Source of the DNA: Quercus robur
Taxonomy: Eukaryota > Streptophyta > Magnoliopsida > Fagales > Fagaceae
Direction: 5' to 3'
Assembly (NCBI RefSeq): GCF_932294415.1
Contig: NC_065536.1
Coordinates: 5,590,974-5,654,973, forward strand
DNA: 64,000 nt
Under the pieces are notes generated by a model. It worked only from the letters and a program-made list of their open reading frames with translations. It was not told the origin of the DNA and did no database searches. Every line of letters starts with the position of its first letter. Positions within the stretch are counted from its first letter, which is position 1. Below are positions 10,633 to 22,909 of the stretch, piece by piece. A program made the position numbers and the translations under genes.

Positions 10633-13600
10633 ATGGACGTTGAAGTGAAATTGGAGGTACATTATGGGGGTGCTTTTGTGTGGAACCCTAGTTTAGAGTA
10701 CTTTAGTGGGAAAGTTGAAATAGTGTATAGGGATGCTGATTTGCTTGGTTATTTTGAAATAAAAGGTATATGTGAGGAATTGGGGATTGATGAACCGTGG
10801 AAGGTTTATTATTTAGGTCCTGGGGGCAACTTGGAGCAAGACTTAAGGCTCATAGAAGATGATCAAGATGTGGAACCCTTGTGGAACCCTAGTGAGGGAG
10901 GGCCAAGAGACACCATCATACTGTATGTGGAGAGTGGTAATGCTCCACTTGCAGTTGAAGTTCCTGATGGTGCAGGGGTTGGTGTAGGAGCTGGTGCAGG
11001 GGCTGCTATAGGGGGTGCAGGGGCTGGTGTAGGGGGTGGTGCAGGGGCTGGTGTAGGGGGTGGTGTAGGAGCTGCTATAGGGGGTGATGGTGTGGAGGAG
11101 GAGTTTGATTGGTTGAATGAAGGCCTGGAAGGAGAAGACTTTGCTGATGACATTTTTGGTGAGTCTTCTCCACCTCACATAGTGCCAGATGAGCCTAACA
11201 CTGTTCCAACCACTGATACACCTCATCCAAACACTGATACACCTCATCCAAACACAGATGCACCTGGCCCAAGTAATGTTCCTCCTCCAAACATAGATTT
11301 AGATGAAGAGTGGGCTGAACCAGGTTTAGAGGATGATATGGCAAGTGTGGATAGTTCTGATGATGAGCAGGGGCCTGGCAATTTGGAGTTCAATGAGAGG
11401 ACTAATATGGAAAATGTTAGGTTGGCAAAAGGGATGAAGTTCCCAAACTCCCAGGTGTTTAGGAAGGCTTTGAGGGAGTATGTGATTCAGAATCACATTG
11501 ATGTCAAGTGGAAGTTGAATGAGAAGAAGAAGATTTCTGTACATTGTAAGAACAATTGTGGATGGAGGTGTTATGCCTCAATAGTGACTGGAGAGTGCAC
11601 ATTTGAGATCAAGACATTTTATCCTGAGTGTACCTGCCCCCTATCATTTAAAAATGGGCAAGTTACATCAGCCTATGTGGCAAAGAGGTATTTGGAGGAT
11701 TTTGGTAAGAATCTTAATTGGGAGGCCTCAGGTATTAAGCACCATGTGATGCAGAAGATTTCAGTTAATTTAAGTCTTAGTCAGGTGTATAGATCAAGGA
11801 AGGCAGCTAGGGGGCTGATTACTGGGGATGAAGAGGCTCAGTATGGCCTACTTAGAGATTATGCAGAAATGATATTAAGGACAGATGTAGGAAGTAGGGT
11901 GATTCTGCAAACAGAGATGGAAAATGAGAATGCAGAGCCCAAGTTTAAAAGGATGTACATTAGGTACAATGCTCAGAAGGTTGGCTTTCTAGGTGGTTGT
12001 AGACCCTTTGTTGGGCTGGATGGCTGCCACTTGAAGGGTAGGTTTGGTGGGCAATTATTGTCTGTCACTGCCAAGGATGGAAATGACAATATATTCCCAG
12101 TGGCAATGGCTGTGGTTGAGCAAGAGAACAAGGATAGCTGGACCTGGTTCTTGGAGCAGTTTGCTGATGACATTGGCAGGCCAGATGAGCTCAATCTAGT
12201 ATTCATCAGTGACAGGCAGAAGGTATTATCATCTAGCTCATGTTCATGACTTCATTACATGCTTACCTTTTTACATGCTTACTTGCTAACATTGAATGCT
12301 TACTTGATTGCAGGGCCTTTTACCTGCAATGGAGACTCTATTCCCAACTGTGGAGCACAGGTATTGTGTGAAGCACATATACAACAACTTCAAGGTTAAC
12401 CACAAGGGCATGGAGTTGAAGAGTGTACTGTAGAGGTGTGCTGGCACAACATCAGCCAGGGAATTTGAGAGAGGGATGGACCATCTTAAGAGTTTGGATG
12501 AAGAAGCTTGGCAGTACCTAGCTGATATAGAGCCTGCACAGTGGACCAGATCCCACTTTTCTTCAAGAGCTTTGACAGATTGTATGGTAAACAATCTGAG
12601 TGAGAGTTTTAACTCTATGATTGTGAAGGCTAGAGACAAGCCCATCTTATCAATGCTGGAGTGGATCAGAGTTAGGCTTATGAGCAGGCTGTATATAAAG
12701 AAGGCTGGCATAGAAAAGTATGATGGCAATTTGTGTCTAAGCATACAAAAGAAGTTGGAGCAGTTAAAATTAGAGTGTAAGAGTTTCAGTGCAGTTCCTT
12801 CTGGGAGGTTTGTGTATGAGGTTGACAATGGGAGGGAAAGGCATGTGGTGGACTTGGTAAATAGGACATGTAGTTGTAGAGTATGGGACTTGACAGGAAT
12901 CCCTTGCAAGCATGGAGTTGCAGCCATTTTTGTGAATCGTGAGAAACCAGAAGACTACACCCATCCATGCTACTACAAGGATGCTTATGTGGAGACATAC
13001 AAGACACCCATACCTCCCATGCCTGGCCAGTCTGAGTGGATGTCAAGTGGCCAACCCAAGCCTGTTGCATCTACTGTCTATAAGCCACCAGGCAGGCCAC
13101 CCATGAAGAGGAAGAGAGATGCTGATGAGCCGAACCCTTATAAGGTGTCTAGAGGAAACAGGCCAGTGAGGTGTGGAAGGTGTCAACAGGAAGGGCACAA
13201 TGCAAGGGGATGCAAGGCCAATGTCACTGGTGAGACAGCATGGGAGAGGAGGCAGAGATTGCAGAAAGGGAAATCTGTATGTTTTTACAAAAAAAATTTT
13301 ATTCAAATGCAAAATTCCAATAACTGACACTGTAAAAACATACTCATATTTGGTTGCAGGGAAGTGGAAGGCCTTCTACACACAGGCAAGGATCCCAGGC
13401 CCCATCTTCATCACAGACCCAATCCTTAGCTCAGCCCCCACCAACACATCAGCCTTACACTATGACCTCATCCAACCAGGCAGCAAGGTCACAGCCACAA
13501 GCTCCAGCTCCACAGCCACAAGCTTCATGGTTAGGGCCACCAGCTCCATGGTCACAGAACCCAAGTCAATGGTACTCTTCAGACTTTAGGTACACAGTTA

Positions 13601-13910
13601 GAGGAGCTCCTTGGTTCTCTTCAAGCCAGCCAACACCACACACTCCTGCAAAAACATGGGACAGTAGACCACAATCATCACAGGTACTGTAGTGTTAGGT
13701 TTGATGTTTTATTCATAAAATTGTGATGCTGGTAGCTAACATGTGAATTCTTGTACTTTGTAACCTACAAGACCACCTGCTACCAGAGGAGCTGCTTTGA
13801 GAGGAAGGGGTGATGCAGCTAGAACTCAGAAATGTAGAACAAGAGGTGGAAAGGCCAGCTGTGGTGTGAAAGGCAGGGGCAGGGGCAGTAAATGAAGACT
13901 AAGTCAAGAC
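10633..13910 (+). pseudogene. MURA-type MULE transposase with an internal stop
   Basis: Exons by splice sites and frame: 10633-12222, 12314-13276, 13360-13683, plus a short RG-rich last exon after about 13772 whose frame I could not settle. The start at 10633 directly follows an AG acceptor, so a 5'UTR intron is likely. Order: PB1-like N-terminal domain, a Gly/Ala-rich stretch, MuDR DNA-binding region (CKNNCGWRCYASI), DDE core (GLDGCHLKG, FISDRQKG, NLSESFN), SWIM zinc finger (CSCRVWDLTGIPCKHG) and a CCHC knuckle (CGRCQQEGHNARGC). All three acidic catalytic residues are present, but codon 12431-12433 is TAG where the family usually has Trp. This copy therefore makes a truncated protein unless the stop is read through. 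Confidence 0.9.
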
Positions 13911-14308
13911 ACTTTTGTTGCTATGTATTAGGGTTATGTAGTGTTAGGGTTAGGCAGGGTAGACAATGGCAGGGCAGACAATGGCAAGTCACTTTTTGAT
14001 GTAGCTGTTCAAACACTTTTTGTATTTTTGTAAGTTTTGTAAACATTGGGCAGCTGCAACTGTTTTGGTTGTTGTACCAAATGCCTTATATTTACTGGTG
14101 GTTGATGAAAGACTATTCAATGCCACCTTCAAATATGTATACAATTTCCCAACTTAATGACAGGTGTTCAGAATTATTGTTCTGATTATTGCAGTTTGTC
14201 ATATGCGTTATTATTATATGAGTTTGTTTATGTGTGCAGGGTGTATGTGTTGAATAGCAGGTGTATGTGTTGAATTTGTTGTCTTTTCTTGCAAGTTGAC
14301 AGATTGTC

Positions 14309-14398
14309 ATGCACTTTAAATTCACTTTCAACACAATTGTCTTCACACAATGCACTTTAAATTCACTTTCAACACAATTGTCTTCACACAATGCACTT
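14309..14398. repeat. 41-bp tandem repeat inside the MULE
   Basis: Two full copies and a partial third of a 41-base unit beginning ATGCACTTTAAATTCACTTT, lying between the 3' ends of the two convergent MULE genes. Confidence 0.85.
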
Positions 14399-14632
14399 TA
14401 TGCACAAACCAACATAGCTCACAACATCCAACAAAACACAAACACCAACAGCTCACAACTCACAAGTAGCCAATTCACTTTAAACAAAAATACCAACAGC
14501 ATCTAACATAAATAACACTTTATCTTAAAAAGGCTTATATTATTAAGTGGCTTCAAGCTTATATTACATAGTTCTCATTCTCAAAAAATTCTTTCATAGT
14601 TCTATTACAATACAATTGAGGACCAGCTTATA

Positions 14633-15276
14633 TTACAACCCATCAGGCATACTCAATCTTATTATTCCAACATTTTCACTTGAGCCAAAACATGAAAACA
14701 ACATAACCAAAACAAAAAAAAACCATGACAGAATTAGTGCAATTCTGCACTTTCTCTCTTGCTTTAAAGCTCTCACTGCTATCTCCTTGGCTTGAACAGA
14801 GGAAGCTCGAAACTTTCTCTCCCTCTCAATGGCTTTTGCTGCCTTGTCTTGAGCAATTTCTGCCATTTGGGTAGCTTTTGCTGCTGCCTGAGTAGCTTCT
14901 CTTTCCCTTTCACATGCAAGTTGCAGCTCACTCTGCAGTAAATCCAGCTTTTGTTGCACCAAATGGGCAGCTTCATTCCCACGCACACAAGTGGGATTAT
15001 CAATCCATCTAAAGAAAGGGCACTTGGGACCAATCTGTTCATAAATTGAATTGAACACATCACATTCCAATCTCATGCGAATCAGCTAGATTAAGTAAAA
15101 AGTATACTTACCTTATATCGGCTACAACCCAGAAACTTTCTCCCAAAATTATCCACTGTCAGACTTGTTCTCAGCACACAAGTCTCATATGTACACAAAT
15201 GCCCACATGAACCTGAGAATTTCCACTCGAAGAAGACATCGATTATCAACTCCCTGTGAATCAACGCTATCATCAA
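14633..15276 (-). CDS. GRF-type zinc-finger protein carried by the MULE
   Basis: Two exons: 15112-15276 and 14633-15034, with a GT-AG intron that joins in phase and completes the domain. The protein is about 188 residues. The GRF finger runs CGHLCTYETCVLRTSLTVDN, then FGRKFLGCSRYK, then, after the intron, KCPFFRWID. A coiled coil (LQSELQLACEREREATQ and beyond) and a C-terminal hydrophobic segment (ALILSWFFFVLVMLFSCF) follow. GRF fingers bind single-stranded nucleic acid in other proteins; here the role is unknown. A second ATG at 15239, in another frame, gives a common start for this family (MSSSSGNSQ) before hitting a stop. A one-base indel near the N-terminus is therefore possible. Confidence 0.78.
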
Positions 15277-15412
15277 AACTTGAAACCCCAGCTCAGAACC
15301 ATAAAGCAGAAATGTCGTACCTGGTGATGATCTATCTTCGAATATTCAACGACTCAAAACAACCCAAAGTCAGAACCTCACCCTCACACGAAAGCACGTT
15401 CAAAAAAATCAA

Positions 15413-15660
15413 AACCTCAGATGCAGAATGGATTTTTCGCGTTTGTAGGGCTCGTGGGGAAAAGAGAGTAAGTTCGCGTTGTTTGATCCGTGTAATGTTC
15501 TAATTTGGCATAAAAGGGTGTTTTTCTAACGTCTGAGGGTGAGGTGGGTAACGGGGGGGTAACGGATTGATGTACAGGTGGGCAAAGTGATAAGTTTTAA
15601 ACCACGGATAGGTAAAGTGTAATCGGGCCAAACCTCAGGTGGGTTTACTGTAATTATCCC
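15413..15660 (-). repeat. MULE terminal inverted repeat, right
   Basis: Inverse of 9873-10120. The GRF frame begins about 137 bases inside its inner edge, so it may supply the GRF promoter. The second 9-bp duplication follows at 15661-15669. Confidence 0.95.
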
Positions 15661-15669
15661 TTTAATCAA

Positions 15670-17889
15670 TTTTCTGTCTCCATTCTTTGAGGCGTGATGA
15701 TCATTATCATGGTTTTCGATGCTCAAATCTTGGTCTCATGGCTACCTGTAGATATACATATTGGAAAAATCAGTAATAGTACCTTACTTTGTCAGTATTT
15801 CATATATATATATATATACACACACATATTACAAATTAAAAGCAACCCAAATTTTTAAAAAAAAAAAATTTGAAAGAAAAATTTACTACAACACACACAT
15901 AAAAATATACACACAAAGAAACTCTGAATTCAATAATTACAAACAATATAAATTTCTAAACATTACCCAAAAAAAAAATCTAAAATGATAGTTAAAGTAA
16001 AGACACTCACATAAACACAAATTTTTCAAAATGCAAATATGATTTTTGTTAAAATTAATCCATTAGTTCCCATAAAAGCTATTCCATTGCACGGAAGATA
16101 TACCATTGATTCTAAAGATCATATATAATAAGCACATAAATTAGATGAAATTTACAAAAATGACTTAAACAAAAGGCAACCCGCACACAAAACATATTCA
16201 ATTTGATGAAAAAAAAAATTAAGAATGGAATTTTATGAAAAAACAAAAAGAAGAAGGCAAATACATATATGCAAGTTTCATAGGTAATTACATATTAGGG
16301 TTTTTTTTTTTTTTTTTTTTTTTTTAACTTTATCCCAAAAGATTAGTTAACGTTATTAGCTAGATTGTTATTAGATTTTTTTTTTCAAAATTTTTTTTTT
16401 TTTGTTTACGTTAAAGTTAATACATATTACCTTTTTTTTTGTTACTTTATCCCAAAAAAAAAAAAATAGAAGAAAAAATAAAACTTTTAAATTTGTTGCA
16501 ATTAGAAAATAGATGGTGTAGGATAAATGTTTATCCCAAAAAAAATGACTAACTTAAGCTAATAGTAGAATTGTTACTTTATAAAAATTTTTAAAAAAGA
16601 AGAAGAAGAAGAAGCTGATACAAACACTTATTGTTACTTTATCCAAACTCTAAAGAAATTGATAAGATCAAAAACATTTTTTTTTTTATCTAAAAGCTTA
16701 TTGTAGTTTGGTGTAGCCACTTGGCTCAACAATTATATATATTTTCAAAAATCTAAAAAAAAATTCTGCAATTTGGTGAAGTCATTGGGAGCAACCACAG
16801 CGTCTAAGCTCAACTTTTATTATATAGTATATGATGTGTCTAAGAGTATTAGTATCAGACTCAATGCAATATTAGCTATAAATTATTGTTCTCTATTTAA
16901 ATATCTTTTCTTCCCCTCAATTCTATATCAAACAAACACTACTCACATCAAACCCACATCAACTACAGATTCGCCTTAGATTTGTCAACAATGCACAAAT
17001 CGGCCAGATCACGAAACACGAATCCTCTTATTTCAAACAACATTTGCCGATCAACCTCCATTAACCATCATTTGTTGCACTACATCCCTGCCAATTCATT
17101 TGCATCAGTGCATGAGAGACAAGAGAAACTGTGTGATGGAGAGAGAGAATAAAAACAAAACAAAACCAAAAAAAAAAAAAAAAAAAAATTGTTTGTTGAT
17201 GAGGAGTATCTCAATAGACGTCATAAGGTACTATTCATTTGTTAGTTTTACGCATTAAAATGTCGAGCTTGTAGCACTGTGTTTTAAAGTGGGTTTAGCT
17301 ATATTTTTAACTAAATACTATTTTGTCAAGCCTATTAAGAATGCTCATATGGAGTGATTAAGTGTTAATTTTAATTTGATCATGTCATCTAAGAGACTAA
17401 AAATGATTACTTTAAACTTCAAGGGCTAAAGTCATTCATGAGCTTAGGGATTAACGGGACAATTTAACCAAAATATCAATGTCTGTATTATATGGGGTAC
17501 CCTTGTCTCATATTCACCCATGTTCTTGTGCTTCCCTATAGATGATTTTAGCCATGAATTTATGCACTTAGTTTATAAAATAGGATTGGTGTTACCCACA
17601 TCACTAGTCTACTTCAAGAAAGAGCAATTTCGCCCCCGGGGGGGGGGGGGGGGGGGGGCGGGGGGTGTGTTGAAGGTGATTTCATAGAGCCTCATGCACC
17701 ATTTGAGAGCTTAAGCCCCCATTCAATATACAATTTCTAACCATAAACAAAATAAAATAGAAGGTGTAATTATGTTATGTGGTCATTGGAACAAGATTTT
17801 GCCTCCTACAACTTCAACTCATCACTGTTATTCTCACCTAAATGTATAAATAAAATTAAGTATAAAAATAAAAATGCAAAAGCTAATAC
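15670..17889. other. intergenic, no gene; low-complexity tracts
   Basis: No gene found. 15830-16010 resembles 9640-9790 and 40790-40940 (shared phrases ACTACAACACACAC and GTAAAGACACTCACAT), so a piece of the PPR 5' flank is repeated on the far side of the MULE. Long T and A runs fill 16300-16700. Confidence 0.6.
17638..17665. repeat. G homopolymer run
   Basis: Twenty-one consecutive G, one C, then six G, preceded by CCCCC. It is unusual in otherwise AT-rich plant intergenic DNA. Confidence 0.9.
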
Positions 17890-19260
17890 ATGACCTCCAA
17901 GTATTCTAGAAAGCCTTGTATTCTTAAACAATGACACAGCTTCAGATTTACTAGAAGAATAACAACCTTTAAAATCCTTTCTTTCTTGCTGCCTCCAGAG
18001 CTTCTTCGACAGCCAGACAGATGATTGTCACCTTGTCCTGAGTTTCCAACTATGGCAGCCAGATAGATCCTTTTGCGGTCTCAATCTATGGCAAAATTCC
18101 AGGACAGCTTCAGCATTGATGCTCATTCCCTCAAAAATGGCCTTGATCCTGAAATACCATAGGTTCCATGAGTATCCTGTATAGATAAATGAAATCAAGA
18201 TCTTCCCTATGATCATCATTACCCCAATAAATTTTTTTTCTTACCATAGTTCTCACAATAATCTCCAAGCCAAACCATTAGGCACTAGTTTGGAATATGC
18301 CATACCTTGGCTTTCCCATGATAATATTCCCTGAAAATAAGCAATGACACAACTGGGTAAGACTAATCATAAAACTATGCTGTGTATAAGAAATCCAAAC
18401 ACTATAATCATAATATCTTCATCATTCCACTCTAATTTTGTTTCCACGACGAAACCACTTTAAGACATGTTTCTTTTCACAAAGTGACATATAAAGTATG
18501 GAAAAAACCTTTTGTTGGGACAGAAGTTAAACCACCTTGGAGATCAATTAGGAATTTACTAGCGTATGACCCTACTTGTTTCAACTAACTTTTTGGAATT
18601 TTGGAACCATGGTGTGTTTCAATTAACTCATAAGTGGTTTCTATTGCTACGATCAAACTGTTTAATAATGAAAACTTAAATGATTCCAGTAGCCGCCAAT
18701 AATGAATTTACAATAACCCCACCCTCTGTTCAAAGTGTTACTATTCTCATTTGTTAAAGCCTATACTCAAACAACCCTCACATATAAATTTGTAACCCAG
18801 TTAGAACAGAATTATAATTCAAAAAATGACCACCTACTTGCTAAGTGTTTTGAATAGGGCATACCCAAACTACCTTTAAGGAGCCATTCCTTTTTCTTGT
18901 GATAATAGGAAACCATGCTTGATTTCACTAAAGTTAAAAATGCAAGTTTCACATTATCTAATCACTTATAAATGGATAAGGAGGTGAATGAAAAAAAATA
19001 CAAGGCCTATCAAATTTTGATGCTTCATTTTTCAAAAGAGCTGAACATCTAGTATGCATAAGAGAACATTCGATGATTACTATATTAAAACTCCAAGCAT
19101 AACAACAAAAAACAAAAGGCAATATGTGAAGTGCCTTGCCAAAAGAATATAAAAAGGAATTCCAAGTTTCAAGTCACATACTCTCTGTCTTCAAGCCTTC
19201 TGACTCCAATCAGAAACTTTAAGTGCATGAAAAATACAATTCATCCTTGCTAGTAAATGC
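17890..19260. repeat. third, PPR-less copy of the PPR 3' flank, with LINE remnant
   Basis: 18500-19260 aligns by eye with 36320-37080 (phrases such as GAATTTACTAG, ACTATTCTCATTTGT and TATAAATGGATAAGGAG). 17890-18230 aligns with 4430-4930. On the minus strand, 18028-18219 encodes a LINE linker (LWYFRIKAIFEGMSINAEAV). It is more diverged than copies 1 and 2, and no PPR coding sequence follows it. Confidence 0.7.
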
Positions 19261-20359
19261 ATGATTCCAATGCCTAGCAAGAATAAATTCTCTTAAAACT
19301 ACAAGGGCAAAATAACAATAATATATATTTTTGTCAATCTATTTATTCAAATTAGTAAGTTGCCTGTGCGATGCATGGATAATTTTTTGATATTTTATAT
19401 AAGACAGTTTTGGATAATGTTGTACATATATTATAAAGAAAAAGTAAACTAAATTAGAGTAAAGAAACATATAAATTTCGAGATATTAAAAATTAGTTTA
19501 GTAGTTTCATTGCATATTTGTAGCCTTTTCAAGGCAAGATTAATTTTCAAAAAAGTCATGAAACCAAAGATAAATACAAAAGAGTAACGGACCATAGAAA
19601 TCGACTAATTTGTGTTGTGTTCACATATTTCATATAATGAAATGAAAGTATGCTTAACTCTTTCACCGTCTTCTACTCATCGATAATGTGACATTAAGAC
19701 ATAATGTGAGCAAGTATGTATGCATGTATCTTATAGATGATTTAAAATTAAACTATGGTAGAATATGGCTTTACATTGCGCACCAAATATTCTCTCTACT
19801 TATCTACCAAAAACAAAAACCATCCAACTAAATTACCCAAATCTAAATCATATTTAAGCCACTAATTTTGAAAAGAAAAAAGAAAAAAATTACTCGTAAG
19901 AGTTTTAGCGTCTAGATATTAGTGGGAGGCTTATATAACAGAGGTAGTGACCCCTTAGATTCCTCTTTCTCTCTCTTTCAAATGTTTGTCAGTCTCAAGT
20001 CTTTTATTTTGGTAATATATAGTGCAATAGTGCATTTTATTTAACAATCCACAACATTTTTGTGACTCTCTATCTCTCTTTAGGGCCTTATTTGGTTGGT
20101 TATTATTATTAGTCCTAAATTATTATTATTATTTTTTGTTTTTTTTTTTAAAAATACTAAAACGGTGGGTATGCTAAAAGACATGAAGAATAGAGAAAGG
20201 TGTAGTGTAAGGTTAGTCAATTAATGAGGCATTAATGAGATAACATTTTTAAAAACTTAATAAATGAGGTAAAAAAAAAAAAAAAACTAAATGCAAGCTT
20301 AGAGCGCCACTTGGCAGGACCTCATGCACTTCGACATGAGATCTCTACTTTTATATATA
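19261..20359. other. intergenic, no gene
   Basis: No reading frame of note. Around 19346 there is a decayed Helitron-like end (TAGTAAGTTGCCTGTGCGATG). The rest is AT-rich. Confidence 0.55.
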
Positions 20360-20390
20360 CTAGTTTTTAACCCGCGCAATGCGCGGGATA
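20360..20390 (-). mobile_element. Helitron 3' terminus
   Basis: Read on the minus strand, the perfect hairpin CCCGCGCATTGCGCGGG (20371-20387) is followed a few bases later by CTAG and then T. This is the standard Helitron 3' end: a short GC hairpin, then CTRR, inserted before T. The element would extend to the right on the plus strand. I could not place its 5' end (TC on the minus strand). Confidence 0.72.
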
Positions 20391-21098
20391 TTCCTAACAA
20401 AGCGACTTATATCATAGAGGCATTTTTTTTTGGGTTAGTTTTCTATTATTTTTTTAAAAGTCAATACTTTCTATTCAACCCAACTCAAGTCTAATGTGAT
20501 TTCTAGTTACAATCATCAAATTATAAACCAATCCCAAATCTAATCTTATTATCAATTATCATGGCTAATTTAGCACTTGGCAAACTTTATTTTATTTTTA
20601 TTTTTTATCCTTTGGGTAGCATTCAAATTTGGCTTGATAGTCCTACAATATACCTACTATTTTTACTAAAAATACATTACATATTTTTCAAATTAAGTGA
20701 CATTGTGTCTTAACTTTTAAGTAGAGGGCAAGGTATGACCAAACATCCAGTTTATAGAAATGTAAATTCTACAGAAAGCAAAACATAAAGAACATTATAG
20801 CATTGCATCCCTTCCTCATTTTGATTGTGTGAGCTCTTTCATTGATCAAAACAAAGATAACATCATCTTCATCCCATACCCACAATTATGAGAGGGGGAA
20901 ATGCCACAACAAATAATTGTATAATCACATATTAATTCAACTTTTGGTTGTTCTTTCCCTTTTGAAATCATCCTGTAATGACCAAGGCAATTAAAATAAT
21001 AATCCATAATTCAAGCATATTTTAGCAACAAATACAATTGTACACACAATTTTTGTAAAAGATAAATCACACGATCACGAAATAGTGTAACAAATAAT
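20391..21098. other. non-coding, probably Helitron interior
   Basis: AT-rich, with no Rep or helicase reading frame. If the terminus at 20360 is real, this is non-autonomous Helitron DNA. Confidence 0.45.
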
Positions 21099-21103
21099 CA
21101 ATT

Positions 21104-21760
21104 TGTATTTGATTTGTATATATGTGAGTACAATCCCCTGTATGAATCTTTACAATGAAAGAGTATAATTAATTCCTCTAATTCGATCTCCAAGAAACGT
21201 TACAATCTGAAGGGGCTATGAAGCTTTATCTTGAATCATGCTTTGATGTCTCTAAGTTGAATGAATAGTTGAACGTGCTTGATTTAATGCGAGGGTCGTT
21301 GGCTTGATCTTGAACTAGGTTTAAGGAGAATCCCTACTTTGATTTGAAGAAGTAGGAATAGGCCTTGATGAACAATGGAATTCTTGTGAACTTTAGAGAT
21401 GACTCTTTATTTTGGCAGAGTGTCGATAGTGTTTTCTCTCTAAGTGTTCTCCCTTTTCCTCATATGAGAAACCTCTATTTATAGGCAATTCAATAGTATT
21501 TAATTTGGAATTTTCTCTCAGCATTTATTGAGAATTGAATTATGAATTTAATTTGGTATTTCATTTAATAAGAACTTTCCATATAGGTCTTTTCTTCTGA
21601 CGCTGGCTGCCATATGGCTTTCTTCATTTGATGTTGCCACATGGCTTGATTTCATTCGCTAATCATCCATGTCATCAATTGAAGATTAATTTGATCACAA
21701 ATATTTTATCATAAATAATAGGACGGTTGTGAATACATCATAAAATTTTGATGTCTACAA
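21104..21760 (-). mobile_element. solo LTR, about 657 bp
   Basis: Flanked by CAATT at 21099-21103 and again at 21761-21765. The ends are TGTA on the left and TACAA on the right. On the minus strand it opens TTGTAGACATC and holds a clear TATA box (CCTATAAATAGAGG, near 21470-21485) followed by a CT/AG-rich leader, as in an LTR promoter. No internal domain or partner LTR is nearby, so it most likely formed by LTR-LTR recombination. The exact termini are one base uncertain. Confidence 0.68.
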
Positions 21761-21765
21761 CAATT

Positions 21766-22492
21766 TCAAAGACATAAGATTAAAATTCACTTTGTTAGAG
21801 AAAAAACATACAGGTTTTTGGAGACACCAAATTCAAACTATAGCTAGATAAAAGTATCATTTTTTTAGAGCAAACATTCAAATTGCTATAACAAAATGTA
21901 GGCATAGTGATGCATCAAAAAGAGTAATGGCATAGAAATAAGGAACCAAACCAACAAACACTAAGGCATACGCTGCCAAAAAATACACTTATGTAAAAAG
22001 AGTTCATTCTATTACTTTAGTTTAGTAACTTTCGTTCTTTGCCATCTGAGTTAACAGCTAATTGGCATTTTTCAATTACCTTTCACAGTCTTAGGGTGCT
22101 ATCTTTTAGAAGTAGTGGCCACAGTAATTCCATCAACACTTGTATATACAAAACAACTTTAACATTAATAGTGCAAAAATGTAATCACTAAAACCTTGAC
22201 CATTAGAAAGAAAAAGCTATTGGCAAACAAAGAATGAATGAAAAAGCTATCTTCAAAAACCAAGTAGGAATAAAAAAAAAGGTAAAATAATATTACTAAA
22301 TTTCTTCAAACATACATAATTTTTAAACAATTCAAGCCAAAGAAGCCTCAAGTTAAGGTGCAACGGTTAATTTTGGTATTTCTAGGAAGCAAGCACCAAT
22401 TTAGATTATCAATCACTGTACCTTATACCTTTTGGGTTGATGACACCAACAAAAGCAAAACCACTAACAAAATTTTGCATAATTTAACTTCT
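21766..22492. other. intergenic, no gene
   Basis: No supported gene or repeat structure. Confidence 0.5.
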
Positions 22493-22495
22493 TAA

Positions 22496-22906
22496 GAGCA
22501 TTCGCATCAGCTTGTGTAAAAATTTCTATCTAATTTAGCACAAAAACCTACTTTTTTTTTCTTCTACTTTACGTACTTTTCAAAACACCCTACATAAGAT
22601 AATCTATTTTACACTACATTTCATTAAAATATCAAATTTTATTAAATTTTTTTAATTATTTTTCTTTCTTTATACACAACCATCACCATCCACTCTCTTC
22701 CTTCATTCTTAGGATACATAAAGAAGGAAAAAAAAAAAAAAAAAACTAAATGCAAAATGAATAGTATTGGTGTAAATTTACATGGTTACTATATAGCAAA
22801 CTTGTAAATTTACACAAGTATAAATGAATTGATGTGGGTCATTTTTAGGCAAACTTATGTAAATTTTACATATTTTTCTATTATTCACTGACTGATGTGA
22901 GTGCTC
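22496..22906. mobile_element. Tourist-like MITE
   Basis: Ends are GAGCATTCGCATCAG on the left and CTGATGTGAGTGCTC on the right, imperfect inverted copies of each other. Both are flanked by TAA (22493-22495 and 22907-22909), the PIF/Harbinger target duplication. It is 411 bp and non-coding. Confidence 0.68.
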
Positions 22907-22909
22907 TAA

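Larger units (their letters stand above)
9873..15660. mobile_element. complete Mutator-like transposable element (MULE)
   Basis: The 5788-bp element has 248-bp terminal inverted repeats (9873-10120 and 15413-15660) with only four mismatches by eye, starting GGGATAATTA and flanked by a perfect 9-bp duplication TTTAATCAA. It carries two genes transcribed inward from the two ends: a MURA transposase (+) and a GRF zinc-finger gene (-). That layout matches maize MuDR, where mudrA and mudrB are convergent. The close match of the TIRs suggests recent insertion, although the transposase already has a stop codon. It sits just beyond the end of PPR duplication copy 1, and copy 2 has no such insertion. 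Confidence 0.95.
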
